DNA from: Herbaspirillum frisingense
Lineage (GTDB): Bacteria; Pseudomonadota; Gammaproteobacteria; Burkholderiales; Burkholderiaceae_D
Reading direction: 5' to 3'
DNA length: 61,493 nt
NCBI GenBank assembly: GCA_009914615.1
Contig: WNDX01000007.1
Coordinates: forward strand, 1-61,493
Below the pieces are notes generated by a model. That model did not search any database. It was not told the origin of the DNA and worked only from the letters and a program-made list of their open reading frames with translations. Positions 16,562-25,051 of the stretch are shown one piece after another (position 1 is the first letter of the stretch; each line of letters opens with the position of its first letter). The position numbers and the translations under genes were made by a program.

Positions 16562-17242
16562 TCAGAACGGGAAGGAAGACTGGGTGTCGTTATTGCGCGC
16601 ATTGCCATAGCCCCGGTCGAGATCCCAGGTCTTCATGGCGGCGGCCGGGTAGGGACGCAGCATGGACCAGGCCACGTCGGGCGTGCCGGCGTTGAGCCAG
16701 GCCGTGTAATCCGAGGGCGGCACGATGACCAGGCTGCGCCGTTCATCGCCGGGTTTCTGGAAGCGGCTCATCAGCGGATGACGGTCGGCGTTGATGGTGA
16801 TCTGCGTGAAGGAGAAGGTATAGCCGCCTTCGGCCTCTTCCCAGGCGCGCCACAGCCCGGCCACGCAGAAAGGGGCGTCGTCGGCCATGCCAATGGCCCA
16901 GCGCCGGGCGCGGCCGGATTCATAATTGGGTTCGCAAAACCATTCCAGCGGGAGCAGGCAGGTCTGGGCGCGACGCCAGGGCAGGGCGTAGCTGCGCCGC
17001 TCGCCGATGGTTTCGGCGCGGGCGTTCATGGTGGTCAGGCGCACGCCCGGTTCCATTTTGCTTTTGGGGATCATGCCGTAGGTGCCGACGATCAGTTCCG
17101 GTTCGCCGCGTTCGTCCGCGCGCACGATGGGCGCGGCGTAGTCTTGCCAGGTGTCTTCCGGCCAGTCGGACGTGCCCGAGGTATCGGCGCCGGTGAGTTC
17201 GGCGACGGTTTGCTTATTGGCGGGTTTGTAGTTGACGCACAT
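16562..17242 (-). CDS. SRAP-family protein (HMCES/YedK-like abasic-site shield)
   Basis: The protein has 226 residues when started at the ATG at 17242, so that Cys is residue 2. This matters because SRAP proteins use the exposed Cys2, after removal of Met, to crosslink abasic sites in single-stranded DNA. Longer in-frame starts would bury that residue. The other expected residues are present: Asn73 in TMNARAET, Glu100 in LPLEWF and His155 in INADRHPLMSRF. The N-terminus reads MCVNYK rather than the MCGRY of E. coli YedK, a variant I associate with Burkholderiales. It stands alone between a small-peptide gene and the porin. The function in DNA-damage tolerance follows from the family. Confidence 0.9.
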   Translation of the reverse strand: MCVNYKPANKQTVAELTGADTSGTSDWPEDTWQDYAAPIVRADERGEPELIVGTYGMIPKSKMEPGVRLTTMNARAETIGERRSYALPWRRAQTCLLPLEWFCEPNYESGRARRWAIGMADDAPFCVAGLWRAWEEAEGGYTFSFTQITINADRHPLMSRFQKPGDERRSLVIVPPSDYTAWLNAGTPDVAWSMLRPYPAAAMKTWDLDRGYGNARNNDTQSSFPF

Positions 17243-17400
17243 GCCGGAGTCGTTCTGCTGGGATGGAGGCAGGATTTTGCCACAAGCACGGCGGGAGCGC
17301 GGCGCGGCCGGACAGCCAAAAAAGTCCGGTCGCGCCAACGGCGCGCCGGACATGAAAAGCAGTGACCTGTTCGCATCAATCACTGCCGGCACTGCAGGAA

Positions 17401-17424
17401 ACGGCGCCGTTGTGCTGGCGCCGT
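17401..17424 (-). terminator. Hairpin after the porin gene, probable terminator
   Basis: Arms ACGGCGCC (17401-17408) and GGCGCCGT (17417-17424) enclose 8 bases. On the minus strand the stem is followed by TTTCC, a weak T-run. It lies 59 bases past the porin stop and before the SRAP start. Confidence 0.45.
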
Positions 17425-17482
17425 CCCCCCCTCAAGATGGGAAGGATGTCGGCGATGCCTCGCAAGGCACCGCCATGCGACA

Positions 17483-18466
17483 TCAGAACTTGTGACGGAT
17501 ACCGACGTTGAACAGGTTGTCGGCCGAACCGTTGCGGTCCGCCCTGTAGTTGACGGCGTAGTTGTTGCTCAGGCGCGACCAGCTGGTGTACAGGTTGGTG
17601 CGCTTGGACAGGTTATGGGTGTAGCCGACGGCGATCTGGGTGGCGTCGCGGTGGTCGGCGAACTTGTCGTACTTGTGCATCAGCGAGGTCATGATGACAT
17701 CGGCCGGCGTCAGGTTGATGTTCAGGCCGATCAGGGCGTCGCGGGTGTCGAGCGTGCCCACGCCCTTATTGATGGCATAGGCGGCGAAGGGTTGCAGCAG
17801 GCCGAAGTTGTAGTTACCGCCGATCAGGGTGGTCTTGGCGGCATCGCTACCGGTGGCGTTCTTGGTGTTCTGGTGGGTCAGCACCACGGCCAGCGGGCCG
17901 GCTGCGTAACCGATGGCGCCTGCCATGGTGCGGTTGGCGCTGGTGTCGCCGGCCACTTCGCCGAAGCTGTAGGCCAGTTGGCCGTTCACGCCGTTGGCAG
18001 CGGAGTAGCTGTAGTTGACGGTGTTGTCGGTACGGCTGCCGCCGTAGTTGAAGATGCGGGCCGAGTCGCCGGCCAGGGTATCGCCGAACGGGTCGAACAC
18101 GGAAGCGTTGGAATAGACCACGGTCTGGATGCGGCCCAGCTTGACTTCACCGAAGCCGCCCGACAGGCTCACATACGACTGGCGGTTGAACAGCACGCCG
18201 CTGGCGCCCATGGCGCCGGTGTCGGCGTTGAAACCGGACTCCAGCACGAAGTTGGCCTTCAGGCCGCCGCCCAGATCCTCGGTGCCCTTGAAGCCGATGC
18301 GGCTGCCGCTCTGGTTACCGCTGTCCAGCGACAGGCGCGTGCCGGAACCGGCGTTTTCCACCTTCAGGCCCATGTCGACCACGCCATAGATGGTCACGCT
18401 GCTTTGCGCCGATGCGGCGCCGGTGATGGTTGCGAGTGCGGCGAATGCCAACAGCGATTTCTTCAT
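17483..18466 (-). CDS. Gram-negative porin (Omp32/OmpC-like)
   Basis: This 327-residue outer-membrane porin is read from the ATG at 18464-18466, which has AGGGG six bases before it. A 20-residue signal peptide (MKKSLLAFAALATIT, cut after ASA) is followed by the family start SSVTIYGVVDMGLKVENAG. Next come the SRIGFKGTEDLGGGLKANF strand-turn region and a C-terminal beta strand ending in Phe (NVGIRHKF), the signature for BAM-assisted assembly. Trimeric general-diffusion porins of this type are abundant in Burkholderiales. A longer open frame exists upstream but has no ribosome-binding site and no homology-like sequence. A long leader region and a palindrome at 18762-18786 lie upstream and may matter for regulation. 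Confidence 0.92.
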   Translation of the reverse strand: MKKSLLAFAALATITGAASAQSSVTIYGVVDMGLKVENAGSGTRLSLDSGNQSGSRIGFKGTEDLGGGLKANFVLESGFNADTGAMGASGVLFNRQSYVSLSGGFGEVKLGRIQTVVYSNASVFDPFGDTLAGDSARIFNYGGSRTDNTVNYSYSAANGVNGQLAYSFGEVAGDTSANRTMAGAIGYAAGPLAVVLTHQNTKNATGSDAAKTTLIGGNYNFGLLQPFAAYAINKGVGTLDTRDALIGLNINLTPADVIMTSLMHKYDKFADHRDATQIAVGYTHNLSKRTNLYTSWSRLSNNYAVNYRADRNGSADNLFNVGIRHKF

Positions 18467-19181
18467 TGTTTTACCCCTGTGAGTTGAACGTCGTGTGTAA
18501 GCACCTGCATGCGTCTGACGCGGCGCGCCTGGGCGCGGCCGCGCCCTGAGCGGCGCGTGCAGCTTGCGCGGTCCTCCGCCGCCTTGCGGCCGCGGAAACT
18601 GCCTGGTGTGCGTCGCTCCCGCGACGGCTGGCATCCGTGGCGCCCGCGGCCCGTCATCTCTCGCGGCCGCGGGGCCTATCCCCCGGATGTTTTTTGTTGA
18701 AGGAATGTTAGGGAGAGCGATGGCGCGCGGCGATAGACAGATCGCGCACCGGTCACCATTGCTGTATTGGCGAGGCACCAATACAGGTGGCGGATCAGCG
18801 TGATGACGATCCGGCGCGGTTGCTCGGGAAGGGGGTGGAGCGAAGGGCGTGAGGACGCAAAGGAAGGCGGGGCGCGGGAGAGCGGGCGCAACGGTGGGCG
18901 CGGCGGCAAGCCGATTCATCGTCGATGGGCGCGCACGGCGGCAGTACAGAGGACGTCTTGGACGACAGGCGCCATGGGCAGCAGCAGACGACTTTTTACG
19001 TTTTCGCGTGGCGATCCAACAACAATTTTATAAATAATATGGAGATTGACATGACAGCCGGCGGCGCGGTCGATGGAAGATCGACACGCGTTCGGCAAGA
19101 CGCCGCAAGCGCCCGCGAACGACGCACGCAAAGCATGCAGGCATGCACCCATAACGCGCGCGCGGCGCACTATCGCGCACG
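18467..19181. other. Intergenic region upstream of the porin, about 0.7 kb
   Basis: I see no convincing gene. Short open frames on both strands lack ribosome-binding sites and recognisable sequence. Contents I can support are the porin leader, a GC-rich stretch (18530-18680), a 25-base palindrome at 18762-18786 and an AT-richer segment at about 19000-19060. The porin promoter must lie here, but I could not place it. Confidence 0.5.
18762..18786. promoter_or_regulatory. 25-base palindrome resembling the one upstream of the MocR gene
   Basis: Perfect arms CTGTATTGG (18762-18770) and CCAATACAG (18778-18786) are separated by 7 bases. Overall length and outer half-sites match the palindrome at 21487-21511 (17 of 25 positions identical; shared pattern CTGTAYTG, 9 bases, CARTACAG). 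It is about 300 bases upstream of the porin start. It is a candidate operator, perhaps for the MocR regulator encoded at 20028-21425. Confidence 0.5.
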
Positions 19182-19208
19182 AAAAAAAGCCGCGCCCGAA
19201 GGCGCGGC
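19182..19208 (-). terminator. Rho-independent terminator
   Basis: A perfect stem, GCCGCGCC (19189-19196) and GGCGCGGC (19201-19208) with a CGAA loop, is flanked by seven A at 19182-19188, which read as a T-run on the minus strand. It terminates the minus-strand gene that stops at 19254. Confidence 0.85.
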
Positions 19209-19253
19209 AACAGAGGGTGACTCGTAAAAGTCGCCAGGGAACTTGTCAGACGA

Positions 19254-19766
19254 TCAGCCGGTGCGGGCGGCCGTATCGAGATCGCGCAGGATGCGGCGCG
19301 CAGCCGCGGTCAGTTGCGCCTCATCCAGCGTGGGAAGGAAACCGATGCCGAAGCGGTGGCCGTGCACCGCCAGCGTGTAGTTGCCGAGCAGGATGCCGAC
19401 TTCGATATCGATGTCGTGGTCGAACACCTGATAGCCGCCGGCGGCATGGGTCAGCCGCAGGGTGAAATCCGGACCGTCGAAACCGGCATCGTCTTCCAGC
19501 GGGCGGAATACGCCGCGCTCGTCGCGCCAGCCGGCGATGCAGGCACCGTCGCCGAGATAGAGCTGCTCGACGAGCTTGCGCTGCAGCATGCGCGCCAGGT
19601 AGGCGCGCGGAAAGCCGAAGCTCAGGCGCTGTCGCGCGGGGTTCGGGCCCTTCGCGACCGTTGTGCCGGCGTGTTGATGCAGGGGGGATGAGAGCACGCA
19701 ATTCTCCGCAATTGAGATGGCCGCCGCGCGCCGCAGGCGCTGCGCCGGGACGATGGAATCCGGCAA
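19254..19766 (-). CDS. Hypothetical protein, up to 170 residues
   Basis: I do not recognise a family. The open frame has coding character in its last 110 residues: FGFPRAYLARMLQRKLVEQLYLGDG, then a beta-rich stretch with DGPDFTLRL, YQVFDHDIDIEVGI and HGHRFGIGFLP, and a helical C-terminus (LDEAQLTAAARRILRDLD). A good terminator follows 46 bases after the stop, which supports a real transcript. The start is unclear: the longest version begins with TTG at 19766 without a clear ribosome-binding site, and the true start may be a GTG or ATG up to 50 codons later. No signal peptide or membrane segment is evident. It lies downstream of the MocR gene on the same strand, separated by 261 bases. Confidence 0.55.
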   Translation of the reverse strand: MPDSIVPAQRLRRAAAISIAENCVLSSPLHQHAGTTVAKGPNPARQRLSFGFPRAYLARMLQRKLVEQLYLGDGACIAGWRDERGVFRPLEDDAGFDGPDFTLRLTHAAGGYQVFDHDIDIEVGILLGNYTLAVHGHRFGIGFLPTLDEAQLTAAARRILRDLDTAARTG

Positions 19767-20027
19767 GTGTAGGTGGACGGGCTATGCTTGAAAATTACTC
19801 TATTGGCATAACCGCCATGCTTTCGAGGCATATGCCGCAGGCCATATCGTTCAGGCTCCGAAGCACATCTGCACCGCGACAAAGTATAAGAAAGCGCCGC
19901 ACGGGCGAATTGCGCAATCGGCACAAGACCGTGCCGATTGCGTCAGCGGGCTTTCATCGCGCGGGAATGGAGAGGAAAAATGGAACGAAAAGGGAGGTGA
20001 AACGAAGCGCAGAAAGGGCGCGAAGGA

Positions 20028-21425
20028 TCAGGCCCGCAGGCCCGAGAGAAACGCCAGCAGCGCCGGCTCCATGCAATATGCCACGTTGAGGCGGAACCAG
20101 GGCGTGGCTTGCAGGTTGTCGCGGAACACCTTGCCGGGAGCGATCAGGATGCCGGCGCGGGCGGCGCGTTTCCAGATTTCTTCCGAATCGTCGATCTCGG
20201 GATGGCGGGCCCAGACGAACTTGCCACCCAGCGGACGGCAGAACAGCTCGAAACCTTCCGCCTCCAGCATATCGCAGGCCTGCTGTTGGGCATTGGCCAG
20301 CCGGTAGCGCAGGCGCTCCACGCTGCGCCGGTACTGGCCTTCGGTGAGCGCGTGATACACCAGGCGTTCATCGACCTGGCTGCCGGTGATGCTGGCCACC
20401 ATCTTGCGATTGCTCAGTTCGCCGATCGCATCGGCCGCGCCGGCCACGAAGCCCACGCGCGTGGCCGAGGACAGCGTCTTGGAAAAGCTGCCGACATAAA
20501 ACACCCGCGCCAGTTGATCCAGCGTCGCCAGGCGCGGCAGGCTCAGACCCAGCATGTCGCAATAGACGTCGTTCTCGACGATGCGGAAGTCGTGCTGCTC
20601 GGCCAGTTTCAGCAGCCGGTGCGCCTTGGCCGGCGCGATGCTGGAGCCGGTCGGCGCATGGAGCATCGACTGCACGAACATCATCGATGGCTGGTGTTCG
20701 CGCACCAGCGCGTCGAGCAGGTCGAGATCGGGGCCGTCCGCGCGGCGCGGAACGGGAACCGGGCGGATGCCATGCAGATGCAGGTTGCTGAACAGATTGA
20801 AGTAGCCGGGATCATCCACCAGCACGCGGTCGCCGCGTTTGAGGAAGCAGCGCATCAGCAGATCGGCGGCCTGCGTGGCGCCGTTGGTGAGCAGGATCTG
20901 CTCCGGCTGAGCGTGGATGCCCAGTCCCAGCAGCCGCGTCTGCAGCAGCCCGCGCAGCGGCGCGTAGCCGAAGGGATCGCCGTACTGCGCCAGGCTGGTG
21001 TCGGCCTTGGCGGCCAGCGATTTCATGCCGCTGCGGATCAGGTCGATATCCAGCCAGTCGGCCGGCATGCGGCCGTTGGAGGCGCCCAGGCGGTCATGCA
21101 GGCTGGTGAAGTGCGAGCGTAGCTGCCATAGGTGGTCGGGTTCGATGCCAGTCTCGTCGTCGCGGCCGCAGGCGGTATAGGCTTGCGGCCGCGAGACGAA
21201 GAAGCCGCTGCGTGGGCGCGACTGGAAGTAGCCCTGGGCCACCAGTCGTTCATAGGCCTCGGCCACGGTATGCGCGCTGATCCTGTGGTCGCGCGCGAAC
21301 ACGCGGATCGACGCCGCGCGGCTGCCGTCGCGCACCACGCCGTTGTCGATCAACTGTTTCATCTGTCCGACCACTTGTTCTACCAGCGAGAGCCCCGAAC
21401 TCCCGGAAATCCTGATCAGCGCCAT
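20028..21425 (-). CDS. MocR-type regulator (GntR HTH fused to PLP aminotransferase domain)
   Basis: The 465-residue protein has a GntR winged-helix domain at about residues 5-78 (DHRISAHTVAEAYERLVAQGYFQSRPRSGFFV) and a fold-type I aminotransferase-like domain at about 95-460. The PLP lysine is Lys316 in VGSFSKTLSSATRVGF. The upstream elements LTNGATQAADLL and DDPGYFN are also present. MocR regulators sense PLP or amino-derived effectors and usually control amine, vitamin B6 or amino-acid genes. The start is ATG at 21425 with AAGGGGAACA before it. A perfect palindrome 62 bases upstream is a likely autoregulatory operator. No divergent target gene is adjacent, since the next gene upstream reads in the same direction. 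Confidence 0.9.
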   Translation of the reverse strand: MALIRISGSSGLSLVEQVVGQMKQLIDNGVVRDGSRAASIRVFARDHRISAHTVAEAYERLVAQGYFQSRPRSGFFVSRPQAYTACGRDDETGIEPDHLWQLRSHFTSLHDRLGASNGRMPADWLDIDLIRSGMKSLAAKADTSLAQYGDPFGYAPLRGLLQTRLLGLGIHAQPEQILLTNGATQAADLLMRCFLKRGDRVLVDDPGYFNLFSNLHLHGIRPVPVPRRADGPDLDLLDALVREHQPSMMFVQSMLHAPTGSSIAPAKAHRLLKLAEQHDFRIVENDVYCDMLGLSLPRLATLDQLARVFYVGSFSKTLSSATRVGFVAGAADAIGELSNRKMVASITGSQVDERLVYHALTEGQYRRSVERLRYRLANAQQQACDMLEAEGFELFCRPLGGKFVWARHPEIDDSEEIWKRAARAGILIAPGKVFRDNLQATPWFRLNVAYCMEPALLAFLSGLRA

Positions 21426-21486
21426 TGTTCCCCTTTTGCGTTGATGTGTTGCCGCGCGCCCGTGCAGGATCGGGCGACGAGAATGG

Positions 21487-21511
21487 CTGTACTGCCGCGC
21501 GGGCAGTACAG
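21487..21511. promoter_or_regulatory. 25-base palindrome upstream of the MocR gene, candidate operator
   Basis: Perfect 10-base arms CTGTACTGCC (21487-21496) and GGCAGTACAG (21502-21511) are separated by GCGCG. The site is 62 bases before the MocR start, where autoregulatory operators of this family are found. It resembles the palindrome at 18762-18786. Confidence 0.6.
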
Positions 21512-21645
21512 ATGGCGAGCGTCGTCGACAGGGCGCCGGTGCGGGATGGCAAGCTGCCCTGGAAAGAAGTTGTCAGCTATTTGCAAGCTTTGTGCCAAGT
21601 CATAAGAAACGCGGCCCGGCGTCGGCCCCGCGCGTTCGGGACGGC

Positions 21646-22545
21646 TCAGGCGTGCTTGGCGTCGCGCGGGCCGGAGGTGCTCATGACGCGCGCAAATTCT
21701 CGCAGGATGGGGCTGTCGGCATCGCTGCGCATGACCAGTTCCACATCATGCACATCCGACAGATCGGGATGGTGATGCAGCACCACTTCCTTGGGGCAGT
21801 TGTACTTGGAGATCTCGGTGACGATGGAATAGCCCATGCCCGCCGCCACCATGCCCAGGGTAACGTCGGCGCCGATGGGCACCAGCCTGGGCGAGAGGCC
21901 GGCGCGCTGGCATTGGTGGATCAGGTAGTCGTGATACACCGGCGAACGTTCGCGCGGGAACCACACGTAGGGTTCGTCGCGCAGATCGTGCAGGCGCGCC
22001 GGCGGCTTCTTTGCATACTTGCTGTGCGAGGGCACCGCCAGCAGCAGGCCGGAGCTGAGCACCTTGATGCCGGTCAGTTCCTTGTCGTTGGGATCGCGCA
22101 GCGCGACCAGGCCGCCATCGATGCGGGCTTCCTTGACGCGGATCAACTGCTGGGTGGACAGCGCCGGCTCCAGCATCAGCGCCACGTTGGGGAAGGCGCG
22201 CTGGAAGCGGCGCAGGCGCTGCAGGATCAGCGGATGCCAGGTGTGGTTGGGCGAGATGCCGATGCGCAGCGAACCTTCCAGTCCGGCGGCGGCGCGCAGC
22301 GCGCGGTCGCGGGCGGCGTCCAGTTCGGCCAGCAGCTTTTGCGTGTCGCGCGCGAACTGCTTGCCGGCGGCGGTGAGTTGCACGCCGCGCACGCTGCGCT
22401 CGAACAGCGGCGTGCCGAGCTGTTCTTCCAGGTCGTGGATCTGGCGGCTCAGCGCGGGCTGCACGATATTGAGCTTGCGCGCCGCCTGGGCCACGCTGCC
22501 GTGTTCGGCCACGGCCTGGAAGTAGCGCAGATGACGGATTTCCAT
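21646..22545 (-). CDS. LysR-family transcriptional regulator
   Basis: The 299-residue protein starts at the ATG at 22543-22545, with GGGGAGA upstream; a longer open frame adds 20 residues without support. The N-terminal winged helix is typical: MEIRHLRYFQAVAEHGSVAQ, then PALSRQIHDLEEQLGTPLFER. An effector-binding domain follows from about residue 90 (SLRIGISPN). It is divergent from the M20 amidohydrolase gene at 22706. A perfect palindrome (22557-22573), 11 bases upstream, contains a T-N11-A LysR motif. It probably regulates itself and the amidohydrolase, and perhaps the solute-binding protein that follows. The effector is unknown. Confidence 0.9.
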   Translation of the reverse strand: MEIRHLRYFQAVAEHGSVAQAARKLNIVQPALSRQIHDLEEQLGTPLFERSVRGVQLTAAGKQFARDTQKLLAELDAARDRALRAAAGLEGSLRIGISPNHTWHPLILQRLRRFQRAFPNVALMLEPALSTQQLIRVKEARIDGGLVALRDPNDKELTGIKVLSSGLLLAVPSHSKYAKKPPARLHDLRDEPYVWFPRERSPVYHDYLIHQCQRAGLSPRLVPIGADVTLGMVAAGMGYSIVTEISKYNCPKEVVLHHHPDLSDVHDVELVMRSDADSPILREFARVMSTSGPRDAKHA

Positions 22546-22556
22546 GTTGTCTCCCC

Positions 22557-22591
22557 TATGCCTTAAAGGCATATCTTCTATACAAATATAG
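22557..22591. promoter_or_regulatory. Two palindromes between divergent lysR and amidohydrolase genes
   Basis: TATGCCTT-A-AAGGCATA (22557-22573) is a perfect inverted repeat with T-N11-A inside. CTATA-CAAA-TATAG (22578-22591) is a second one. Such paired sites in a divergent promoter are the usual binding layout for a LysR regulator, here the product of 21646-22545. Confidence 0.55.
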
Positions 22592-22705
22592 TAATTCCCA
22601 AGCATATGGGCTGCTGCCTACACTTTGCCACAAGCTCTGCCGATCATTCAATCGCCTGATGGTCTGATCGTCGCGGAGCGGCCGAGCAACCTTGCTGCAT
22701 TGCGT

Positions 22706-23902
22706 ATGAACCTGATTACCGAGATAGAACGATCGCGCGCTGAATTCCAGCGCATCCGGCGCGACCTCCACGCCCATCCCGAACTGGCCTTTGAAGAGCG
22801 ACGAAGTTCGCAACTGGTCGCAGAACTCCTCAGCAACTGGGGCATTCCCATCCACACCGGCCTGGCCGGCACCGGCGTGGTTGGCATCATCAAGTCCGGC
22901 GACGGTTCCCGCGCCATCGGCCTGCGCGCCGACATGGACGCGCTCCCCATCCAGGAAGCCAATACCTTCGAGCACGCTTCGCGCCATCCTGGCAAGATGC
23001 ACGCCTGCGGCCACGACGGCCACACCGCGATGCTGCTGGCGGCCGCGCGCCATTTGCAGGCGACCCGCAATTTCGATGGCACGGTCTATCTGATTTTCCA
23101 GCCGACCGAGGAGAAGGGCGGCGGCGCGCGTCGCATGATCGAGGATGGCCTGTTCGACCGCTTCCCGATGGAATCGGTGTACGGCATCCACAACTGGCCG
23201 GGCATGCCGGCCGGTTTCTTCGGCGTCAATGCCGGCGCCATCATGGCGTCCTCTAGCGAATTTCGCATCACCCTGCGCGGCAAGGGATCGCACGCCGCGC
23301 TGCCGCATAACGCCATCGATCCGGTGGCCGCCATCGTGCAGTTGGCACAGTCCTTGCAGACCATCCTGACGCGCAACAAGCGTCCCACCGATTCGGCGGT
23401 GCTGTCGGTCACGCAGATCCATGCCGGAGAAACCAGCAATGTGATTCCCGACAGCGCCTGGCTGGGCGGCACCGTGCGCACCTTCTCGCTGGACGTGCTG
23501 GATCTGATCGAGAGCCGCATGCGCGAGCTGGGGCAGCACACCGCGGCGGGATTCGGTTGCGAGGCCGAGGTGGTATTCAGCCGCAACTATCCGCCGACCA
23601 TCAATCATCCGCGGGAAACCGCGGTGTGCGTGGAGGTGATGCGCGAACTGGTGGGCGAGCATAACGTGGAGGCCGACCTGGAGCCGCCGATGAGCGCCGA
23701 GGATTTCTCCTTCATGTTGCAGGCCCGTCCGGGCTGCTATGCGCTGCTGGGCAACGGCGATGGCGGCCATCGCGAGCACGGACATGGGGCGGGGCCCTGC
23801 ATGTTGCACAATACCAGCTATGACTTCAACGATGACCTGCTTGCTGTCGGTGCGAGTTATTGGGTGAAGCTGGCGGAACGGATATTGGCCAGGGGGACGT
23901 AG
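22706..23902 (+). CDS. M20-family metal-dependent amidohydrolase (hippurate hydrolase-like)
   Basis: The protein has 398 residues from ATG 22706, which fits the family start (AEFQRIRRDLHAHPELAFEE). A TTG at 22625 would add 27 residues without homology-like sequence. The di-metal ligands are visible: Cys101 and His103 in HACGHDGH, Glu135-Glu136 in QPTEE, His162 in IHNWPG and His368 in LHNTSYDFND. A lid/dimerisation domain spans about 180-290. Members cleave N-acyl or N-aroyl amino acids such as hippurate or N-acetyl amino acids in the cytoplasm. It is followed 144 bases later by a solute-binding protein, and both are divergent from the LysR gene. I infer a role in use of an N-substituted amino acid; the exact substrate cannot be read from the sequence. 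Confidence 0.88.
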   Translation: MNLITEIERSRAEFQRIRRDLHAHPELAFEERRSSQLVAELLSNWGIPIHTGLAGTGVVGIIKSGDGSRAIGLRADMDALPIQEANTFEHASRHPGKMHACGHDGHTAMLLAAARHLQATRNFDGTVYLIFQPTEEKGGGARRMIEDGLFDRFPMESVYGIHNWPGMPAGFFGVNAGAIMASSSEFRITLRGKGSHAALPHNAIDPVAAIVQLAQSLQTILTRNKRPTDSAVLSVTQIHAGETSNVIPDSAWLGGTVRTFSLDVLDLIESRMRELGQHTAAGFGCEAEVVFSRNYPPTINHPRETAVCVEVMRELVGEHNVEADLEPPMSAEDFSFMLQARPGCYALLGNGDGGHREHGHGAGPCMLHNTSYDFNDDLLAVGASYWVKLAERILARGT

Positions 23903-24046
23903 GACTGCCTGGAGTCGCATGTGCCGCATGCGGCGGCCATGAGGAAGGCGGTCGCCGCAGCAGAAGCAGGAACAGCATTCATCCACGCGGGGCGGGGCAT
24001 GACCCCAAGCCGTATTTCATCGTGCTTTTCAAAAGAGGGGAAATCC

Positions 24047-24844
24047 ATGAAGTTCGTCAAGACCGCAATGGCCGTATCGGTGGGCCTGATGGCCGTGTTC
24101 GCAGGCAATGCCATGGCCGATGCGCTGGCCGACATCCAGAAGGCCGGCGTGCTGAAGATCGGCGTGCCGCAGGACTTCGCGCCTTACGGTTCGGTCAATG
24201 CCGATCTGCAGTTGCAGGGCCTGGACATCGACGTCGCCCGGCTGGTGGCCAAGGGCATGGGCGTGAAAGCCGAGCTGATCCCGGTGCCCATTTCCAGCCG
24301 CATGGCTTTCCTGCAGACGCACAAGATCGACATGATCATCTCCACCCTGGGCAAGAACGCCGAGCGCGAACGCGTCATGGATTTCTCGCAGGGCTATGCG
24401 CCGTACAACAATAGCGTGTTCGGCGTGGCCGCCATCAAGGTGGCGGGGCCGGCCGACCTGGCCAACCAGACCGTGGGCGTGGCGCGCAGCACCTTCGAGG
24501 ATCTGATGCTCACCGACAGCGTGCCCAAGAGCACCGTGATCAAGCGCTATGAGGACAACAACAGCCTGATCTCGGCCTATGTCTCCGGCCAGGTGCAGAT
24601 CGTGGGCACCGGCGACTTCGTGGCCTATGCGCTGGCCGAGAAGACGCCGACCAACAAGCCGGTGCTCAAATACATCATCAACGTCTCGACCTGTTACGTG
24701 GGCATGAACAAGGGCGAGCCGGCCCTGATGGCCAAGGTCAACGAAGCGCTGAGCGCTTCCAAGAAGAGCGGCGAACTCAATGGCATCGTCAAGAAGTGGC
24801 TCAACGTCCCGCTGCCCGAGAAGATCGCCACCACCTACCAGTAA
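24047..24844 (+). CDS. Amino-acid ABC transporter substrate-binding protein (family 3), intact
   Basis: The protein has 265 residues from ATG 24047, with AGAGGGGA before it. The signal peptide has a likely cut after AMA before DALADIQ. The body is a periplasmic type-3 binding protein (SBP_bac_3): GVLKIGVPQDFAPYGSVN, LDIDVARLVAKGMG, RMAFLQTHKIDMIISTLGKNAERERVMDFS and a C-terminal TYQ. No permease or ATPase gene is adjacent. The frameshifted gene at 27085-27883 is a close paralogue of the same length, and a chemoreceptor gene lies between them. Such an orphan protein either serves a transporter encoded elsewhere or presents its ligand to the chemoreceptor; both are inferences. Substrates of this family are amino acids and related amines. 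Confidence 0.9.
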   Translation: MKFVKTAMAVSVGLMAVFAGNAMADALADIQKAGVLKIGVPQDFAPYGSVNADLQLQGLDIDVARLVAKGMGVKAELIPVPISSRMAFLQTHKIDMIISTLGKNAERERVMDFSQGYAPYNNSVFGVAAIKVAGPADLANQTVGVARSTFEDLMLTDSVPKSTVIKRYEDNNSLISAYVSGQVQIVGTGDFVAYALAEKTPTNKPVLKYIINVSTCYVGMNKGEPALMAKVNEALSASKKSGELNGIVKKWLNVPLPEKIATTYQ

Positions 24845-24854
24845 GCGCGATCCA

Positions 24855-24875
24855 GCCGCCGCGTCCTGCGGCGGC
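24855..24875 (+). terminator. GC-rich hairpin after the binding-protein gene
   Basis: Perfect 8-base arms GCCGCCGC (24855-24862) and GCGGCGGC (24868-24875) enclose GTCCT, ten bases after the stop. No T-run follows. It may be a terminator or an mRNA-stabilising stem. Confidence 0.4.
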
Positions 24876-25051
24876 ATCATCGCATTTCCCATCCTGCGGG
24901 GCGGCTGCGGCCGCCGCGCCATCGATTCCTCGGCCCCTGCATGGCATCGGCCGACGCGGCGCCGCACGCGTTGCGGGTACGTTTCTTGCTGAAAAATGCG
25001 GGTCGGCAACACAGGGAGTTGCCGTGACGAATGCATATCAAGGGGAGCAAC

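Noticed and set aside
16490-17365. 291-residue plus-strand open frame
   Set aside because: It is antisense to the well-supported SRAP gene and has low-complexity composition.
18500-19230. Several short open frames between the porin and the hypothetical gene
   Set aside because: They are Arg/Pro/Gly-rich, lack ribosome-binding sites and overlap each other on both strands.
21487-21511. LexA-type SOS box
   Set aside because: The CTGT and ACAG ends are present, but the spacing is 17 bases rather than 8, so it fits a MocR-type operator better.
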